A DNA stretch of 64,000 nt from Betaproteobacteria bacterium (lineage in GTDB: Bacteria > Pseudomonadota > Gammaproteobacteria > Burkholderiales > JACQAP01): NCBI GenBank assembly GCA_016194905.1, contig JACQAP010000028.1, forward strand, positions 124,001 through 188,000. The letters run 5' to 3'. This document shows, piece after piece, positions 60,266 to 64,000 of the stretch (position 1 is the stretch's first letter; the number at the start of each line of letters is the position of its first letter). The position numbers and the translations under genes are program-made. The notes below the pieces were generated by a model that was not told the origin of the DNA, did no database searches, and was given only the letters and a program-made list of their open reading frames with translations.

Positions 60266-61217
60266 ACTGCGCAGCAGGGCGGAAATAGACCTGCTTGTCG
60301 CGCTCGACCACGTCGTAGTTCTGGTTGGGGACGACGATGAATTGCTCCACGCGGCTGCGCACCGACAGCCCGCGCTCGGAGTAGCCCTGTCCGCGTTTCC
60401 ACAAGTTGTCGAGGAACCATTTCTCGATGCCGGCGTGTTTTATTTCCAGCCGTTCCGAGCCGAGGAAAGCGAGCGGAATCACCCGGTGGTAACCGAGCAG
60501 TTCGTGATCGACCTGCAGGTACTCGAAACCGATCATGCCCTGCGGCAGCGCGAGCGCCTGGTTATCGATGCGGGCGATCGCGCCCTCGCCGACCGGAATG
60601 CGCCACATCACCGTCTCCTCTGCCGGTTTCGATTCGGCCGCGAACAGCAGCGAAACCGCGAGCACACCGGCAACGGCGAATGCGAACACCGTGTCGCGCA
60701 GCCGTGCGATCGGACCAGTCCCGCCAAGATGGAACACACGCGCAACCAGCCAACTGATCGCAACCCAGCACGCCAGCGCCAGGCCGAAGAACAGCTTCTG
60801 CAACGGCCCGGCCGGCGCCCAGACATGAAGAGCGATGAACCCGGCAACGGTCAACACCACGAACGCCGTGAGCCCCAGACTGTCCCAGGTCCAGCGCGTC
60901 CAGCGCCACCACATCGGCTGGCGCCGCAGGCGGATGAAATGCCACGCGCGCATGATGAAAGGCAGTTCCAGGCTCTTGCGGCAGAACGCGCACTGGGCAT
61001 CGTGAACGACGGTTTCGCGATGGCAGTACGGGCATTCCATCACGACGCTTTCTTGCATCTTCAGGCGCGCCGAGATCATTTCCATGTACAGCCGGAACAC
61101 CGGCGAGAATATGCGGTGGGCAAGCAGGACGATACTCAACCAATAGACCGCGGTTGCGACCGTATCGAGCGATGGGCCCAGAGATTGTTCGATGGCTTGA
61201 AACAGACTTCGCAACAT
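60264..61217 (-). CDS. Membrane protein with N-terminal zinc ribbon
   Basis: A 317-residue protein. One helix lies at about 20-38, then a cytoplasmic zinc ribbon with C62-x-x-C65 and C76-x-x-C79 (MECPYCHRE and AQCAFCRKS), then three helices (about 112-132, 140-160 and 172-192) and a C-terminal domain of about 110 residues (WRIPVGEGAIARIDNQALALPQGMIGFEYLQVDHELLGYHRVIPLAFLG). ATG at 61217 is preceded by GGAG at nine bases. Unknown function; the layout suggests a membrane-quality or assembly factor but this is a guess. Confidence 0.75.
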   Translation of the reverse strand: MLRSLFQAIEQSLGPSLDTVATAVYWLSIVLLAHRIFSPVFRLYMEMISARLKMQESVVMECPYCHRETVVHDAQCAFCRKSLELPFIMRAWHFIRLRRQPMWWRWTRWTWDSLGLTAFVVLTVAGFIALHVWAPAGPLQKLFFGLALACWVAISWLVARVFHLGGTGPIARLRDTVFAFAVAGVLAVSLLFAAESKPAEETVMWRIPVGEGAIARIDNQALALPQGMIGFEYLQVDHELLGYHRVIPLAFLGSERLEIKHAGIEKWFLDNLWKRGQGYSERGLSVRSRVEQFIVVPNQNYDVVERDKQVYFRPAAQ

Positions 61218-61488
61218 GAGACAGCGCTCCGTATCGTCAGTCCGGAACCCATTATAGGGGGCGATTCCGTCGGCATGCATGACGCCAATCGGCGACAGCG
61301 TACCGGGCCGTGGTAATTTATGGTCATGCCCAGTGTCTTGTTCCGCCGATTTCGCGGGTTTTCCGAACGATGTAGGATTGCTGTCAAATGTGTATAAAGG
61401 ACCGACTTCCAAGGTTCGCGAGTTATTCCACGAATCAGCGGAACAGGACACTAGACCGCCTTACGGCAGGTGTTTACAGGAGCGCACC

Positions 61489-62463
61489 ATGAATCTGCTC
61501 GAATCCCTGAAAAAATACTCCGTCATCGTCGCTGACACCGGCGATATCGATGCCATTGCGCGGCTGCGGCCGCAGGATGCGACCACCAATCCGTCGCTGC
61601 TTTACCAGTCGGCGCAGAACCCGAAGTACCGCGCGCTGGTTGAAGACGCGCTCGCCTTCGGCATGCGCGCCAAGGGCGATCGAAAGACGAAGGCCGAGGC
61701 AACGATGGAAAAGCTTGCGGTGAATTTCGGCTGCGAGATCCTCAAGCACGTCAAAGGCCGCGTTTCGACCGAGGTCGATGCGAATCTGTCGTTCGACGTC
61801 GATGGCAGCCTGGCCAAGGCGCACCACCTGATCGCGCTCTACGGGCAGGCCGGGGTCGCGCACGAGCGCGTGCTGATCAAGCTGGCCAGCACCTGGGAGG
61901 GTATCCGCGCCGCGGAGAAGCTCGAGCGCGAAGGCATCCACTGCAATCTCACCTTGCTGTTCAGCTTCGCGCAGGCGGTCGCCTGTGCAGACGCGGGGGT
62001 GACGCTGATCTCGCCGTTCGTGGGCCGCATCTACGACTGGTACAAGAAGGAACGCAAGGTCGACGACATCGCAGCGGAGGACGATCCCGGCGTGCAATCG
62101 GTGACGCGCATCTACAACTACTACAAGAAATTCGCTTACCGCACGCAGGTCATGGGGGCGAGCTTCCGCAAGGTCGAACAGATCACCGGACTCGCCGGCT
62201 GCGACTTGCTGACCATCAGCCCGGATCTGCTCGACAAGCTGGAAGGCAGCCCCGGCGAACTCGGGCGCTGCCTGTCGGTGGAGGCGGCGAAAGCGAGTGC
62301 GGCGGAAAAATTGGCGATGGACGAAAAGACCTTCCGCTGGATGCACAACGAGGACGCGATGGCCACCGACAAGCTGGCGGACGGCATCCGGCGTTTCCAC
62401 GTCGATGCCCGCAAGCTCGAAGAACACGTGCTGGGGCTGGTGGCGAACAGCCAGGCTGCCTGA
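61489..62463 (+). CDS. tal: Transaldolase
   Basis: A 324-residue class I aldolase of the pentose phosphate pathway, transferring dihydroxyacetone between sugar phosphates. Signatures: DATTNPSLL near the N-terminus, the active-site Lys region [16 protein letters not shown] and [37 protein letters not shown], then [14 protein letters not shown] lies seven bases before the ATG. Monocistronic as seen here; it would link sugar and formaldehyde-derived carbon metabolism, which is only context. Confidence 0.95.
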   Translation: MNLLESLKKYSVIVADTGDIDAIARLRPQDATTNPSLLYQSAQNPKYRALVEDALAFGMRAKGDRKTKAEATMEKLAVNFGCEILKHVKGRVSTEVDANLSFDVDGSLAKAHHLIALYGQAGVAHERVLIKLASTWEGIRAAEKLEREGIHCNLTLLFSFAQAVACADAGVTLISPFVGRIYDWYKKERKVDDIAAEDDPGVQSVTRIYNYYKKFAYRTQVMGASFRKVEQITGLAGCDLLTISPDLLDKLEGSPGELGRCLSVEAAKASAAEKLAMDEKTFRWMHNEDAMATDKLADGIRRFHVDARKLEEHVLGLVANSQAA

Positions 62464-62501
62464 GTGGTGCGCGTGCGAGAAATGGATTGCGATCATTGCC
62501 G

Positions 62502-63236
62502 ATGCGCTGGTTGAGCAACACCACGCCGCGCCCGACCGCACCGTCCACCATGCTGTCGCGGCCTATGCTCGCGACGATGCTGCTGACGGTGATTGTCGGA
62601 CTGCCGGTGGACGGATTCGGCGGCATTCCCGGCCAGATCGCCGTCAGCGTCTGGACCTGGGCGCTGTTCCTGGTTCTGCTCACGCGCATCAACCAGCAAC
62701 TGCGTTTTCCCCTGATGCTTTGCCTCGTGATTTCGACCTTAGGGGAATGCGGCTTGTCGTTGCTCTGGGGCCTGTACGTCTACTGGCTGCACAATGTTCC
62801 CTTCTTCGTTCCGCCGGGGCACGTGCTGCTGTTCGCGCTGGGCCTGACTCTCGCGCCGCGTCTGCCGCAATGGGCGATCGGGCTGGTGGCCTTTTCCGCC
62901 GCCGGCTATGGGGCGGCGGCGTTCCTGACTTCCACCGACACCCTCAGCGTAGCGCTGGCGATCCTTTTCCTGGCCTTCATGACGTTCGGCAGCAACCGGC
63001 GGTTGTACGCGACGATGTTCGTCATCTCGCTGCTGATGGAGTTGTACGGCACCTGGATCGGAAACTGGATGTGGGTGCCGGAAGTCCCCGGCTTGCCGCT
63101 GTCGAGCGCGAATCCGCCGCTGTGCGTCGGCGGGCTCTACTGCGCTCTCGACCTGTGCGTGGTGAATGCGGACCGCGCATTGCGCAGATGGCGGCGCTCC
63201 TCGGGACGCGTCGTGGAGGCGGGCTCCGCCGCGTGA
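62502..63236 (+). CDS. Hypothetical multispanning membrane protein
   Basis: A 244-residue protein with about six to seven predicted helices (MLATMLLTVIVGLP, WTWALFLVLLTRI, FPLMLCLVISTLGECGLSLLWGLYVYWLHN, VLLFALGLTLAPRL and others) and a basic Arg-rich tail. I do not recognise the family. ATG 62502 has no clear ribosome site; an in-frame TTG at 62487 is possible. It lies 38 bases after the transaldolase gene and 65 bases before the RidA gene. Confidence 0.65.
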   Translation: MRWLSNTTPRPTAPSTMLSRPMLATMLLTVIVGLPVDGFGGIPGQIAVSVWTWALFLVLLTRINQQLRFPLMLCLVISTLGECGLSLLWGLYVYWLHNVPFFVPPGHVLLFALGLTLAPRLPQWAIGLVAFSAAGYGAAAFLTSTDTLSVALAILFLAFMTFGSNRRLYATMFVISLLMELYGTWIGNWMWVPEVPGLPLSSANPPLCVGGLYCALDLCVVNADRALRRWRRSSGRVVEAGSAA

Positions 63237-63301
63237 CGCGGGTCTGAGCGGGCATACTGGAAATAGTCCGTAAAACGGCAGCATCGCCAGGAGGAGAGAA
63301 A

Positions 63302-63700
63302 ATGGCAAAGAAGTTCGTCAATCCGCCGGGAATGAAACCCCTGGGCATGTACTCGCAGGTCACCGTTGCGCAGGGCGGCAGCATCGCCTTCATCAGCGGC
63401 CAGGTCGCCGTCGACAGTCAGGGGAAAGTCGTCGGCACCGGAGACATCCAGGCGCAGGCGGTGCAGGTGTTCGAGAACCTGAAGCTCGCGTTGGGTGGCG
63501 TCGGTGCGACGTTCGAGGACGTGATCAAGTTCACCATCTACATCGTCGGACTGACGCAGGAGAAGCGCAAGGCCGTGATGGACGTGCGCGGCCGCTACAT
63601 TTCGCACAAGAATCCACCCGCCGCGACCATGGTCGGCATCGACCAGCTCGTGCAACCGGAATTGCTGGTGGAAATCGAGGCCGTTGTGGCTTTTGACTAG
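63302..63700 (+). CDS. RidA (YjgF/YER057c/UK114) family protein
   Basis: A 132-residue trimeric protein of the Rid family, which hydrolyse reactive enamine/imine intermediates. Signatures: SGQVAVDSQGKVVGTGDIQAQAVQVFENLKLAL and the region FTIYIVGLTQEKRKAVM. The Arg that marks true RidA (about residue 105 in a GRYI context) is present as RGRYIS, but detailed subfamily assignment needs alignment. GGAGGAG lies six bases before the ATG. Confidence 0.9.
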   Translation: MAKKFVNPPGMKPLGMYSQVTVAQGGSIAFISGQVAVDSQGKVVGTGDIQAQAVQVFENLKLALGGVGATFEDVIKFTIYIVGLTQEKRKAVMDVRGRYISHKNPPAATMVGIDQLVQPELLVEIEAVVAFD

Positions 63701-63710
63701 GGCGAAAGAG

Positions 63711-63765
63711 CGTTGACGCAAAGGACGCAAAGGTGAAAAGAGAGGACGCGAAGGAAACAAAGGAG
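63711..63765. repeat. Solitary arm of the CGCAAAGG repeat family (family B)
   Basis: GCGTTGACGCAAAGGACGCAAAGGTG and the following AGAGAGGACGC-GAAGG units match 3414-3470. No right arm is visible before the next gene. Just after it, ATTCACGG, ATTCACGA and TTTCACGG (63806-63832) form three short direct repeats before the ATG. Confidence 0.7.
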
Positions 63766-63833
63766 TGGGACGTCCGAACGCGCGGGTATTGTGAAGCCGC
63801 GATATTCACGGCATTCACGACTTTCACGGATTC

Positions 63834-64000
63834 ATGAATCGACGCAGGGTATTGAAGTTCGCAGGCGCGACTGTGGTCATGGCGGGCAGCGCACTCGCCT
63901 GGCGTGCTTTCGATCAGGGCGTTTTCAGTGCCGGCAGCGGCGCGGCGTATGAACCCTGGAAGAACTGGCAGGCGGACGGTTCCCTGCGGCCCTTGCGACT
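63834..64000 (+). CDS. Nitroreductase family protein (Acg type), 5' part only
   Basis: The first 55 codons of a protein with an N-terminal twin-arginine-like signal (MNRRRVLKFAGATVVMAGSA) and the stretch AWRAFDQGVFSAGSGAAYEPW, typical of the Acg-type FMN-binding nitroreductases, which continue with a flavin domain beyond the window. It starts at ATG 63834. Confidence 0.75.
   Translation, partial: MNRRRVLKFAGATVVMAGSALAWRAFDQGVFSAGSGAAYEPWKNWQADGSLRPLR

Overview
The window looks like chromosomal DNA of a high-GC, Gram-negative proteobacterium, most likely a betaproteobacterium (Burkholderiales or a relative) from soil or water. The evidence is gene content: Omp85 and other outer-membrane barrels, lipoproteins, MltC, a glutathione-dependent formaldehyde route, many solute-binding-protein transporters and many catabolic enzymes. 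The lineage is inferred from protein character and from the abundant intergenic palindromic elements; no rRNA or tRNA gene is present to confirm it. I see no insertion sequence, prophage, CRISPR array or replication origin.

Layout. 1-2332 (minus): sugar-type ABC permease (cut by the edge) and its binding protein, with a terminator hairpin between them. 2599-6989: a hydratase of the MhpD family, then an ABC exporter operon (ATPase, FtsX-like permease, DUF3299 protein) facing a small secreted protein. 7115-10225: methyltransferase, cyclase-family hydrolase, PhyH dioxygenase. 10342-13562: FrmA and FrmB (formaldehyde detoxification) and a TIM-barrel sugar isomerase. 13774-19581: outer-membrane barrel, a 1055-residue lipoprotein with four haem c motifs and PKD-like repeats, a FecR-domain protein, and MgtC. 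19611-23316 (minus): GldA/GldF/GldG-type ABC module with a DUF4340 protein. 23408-24325: lactonase-like MBL hydrolase. 24493-28318: a phosphorelay set (stand-alone receiver, hybrid histidine kinase, divergent OmpR-type regulator).

28290-38485 reads as a catabolic cluster: IclR regulator, SMP-30 lactonase, PhyH dioxygenase, ABM monooxygenase, permease, hydantoinase/oxoprolinase, a translationally coupled ImmA/IrrE-like metalloprotease, Zn-alcohol dehydrogenase, MetX-like hydrolase and a NIPSNAP remnant. The substrate is unknown. 38482-47871 holds small secreted proteins, GNAT, a broken lipoprotein gene, MltC, topoisomerase IB, pirin, a DUF3617 protein, a PBP5-type carboxypeptidase and a TMTC-like TPR membrane protein. 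47876-50656 (minus): MFS transporter and a dienelactone hydrolase/SnoaL fusion. 50923-58950: a dipeptide-type ABC importer whose binding protein is separated from its permeases by an oppositely oriented Omp85 gene; its last ATPase runs in frame into a short-chain dehydrogenase. 58951-60263 is mostly repeat debris plus one strongly structured hairpin ahead of a 44-residue Cys-rich protein. 60264-64000: zinc-ribbon membrane protein, transaldolase, a membrane protein, RidA and the start of an Acg-type nitroreductase.

The most striking structural theme is a set of dispersed intergenic palindromic elements (four sequence families, about a dozen copies or half copies). They sit tightly between a stop codon and the next start or stop codon, sometimes supplying the stop codon or occupying the place of the ribosome binding site. 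Other points of special interest are the GNRA-capped hairpin at 59675-59734, the ATPase-SDR fusion whose SDR part lacks the catalytic tyrosine, the HyuA-metalloprotease coupling, and the barrel plus four-haem PKD lipoprotein pair.
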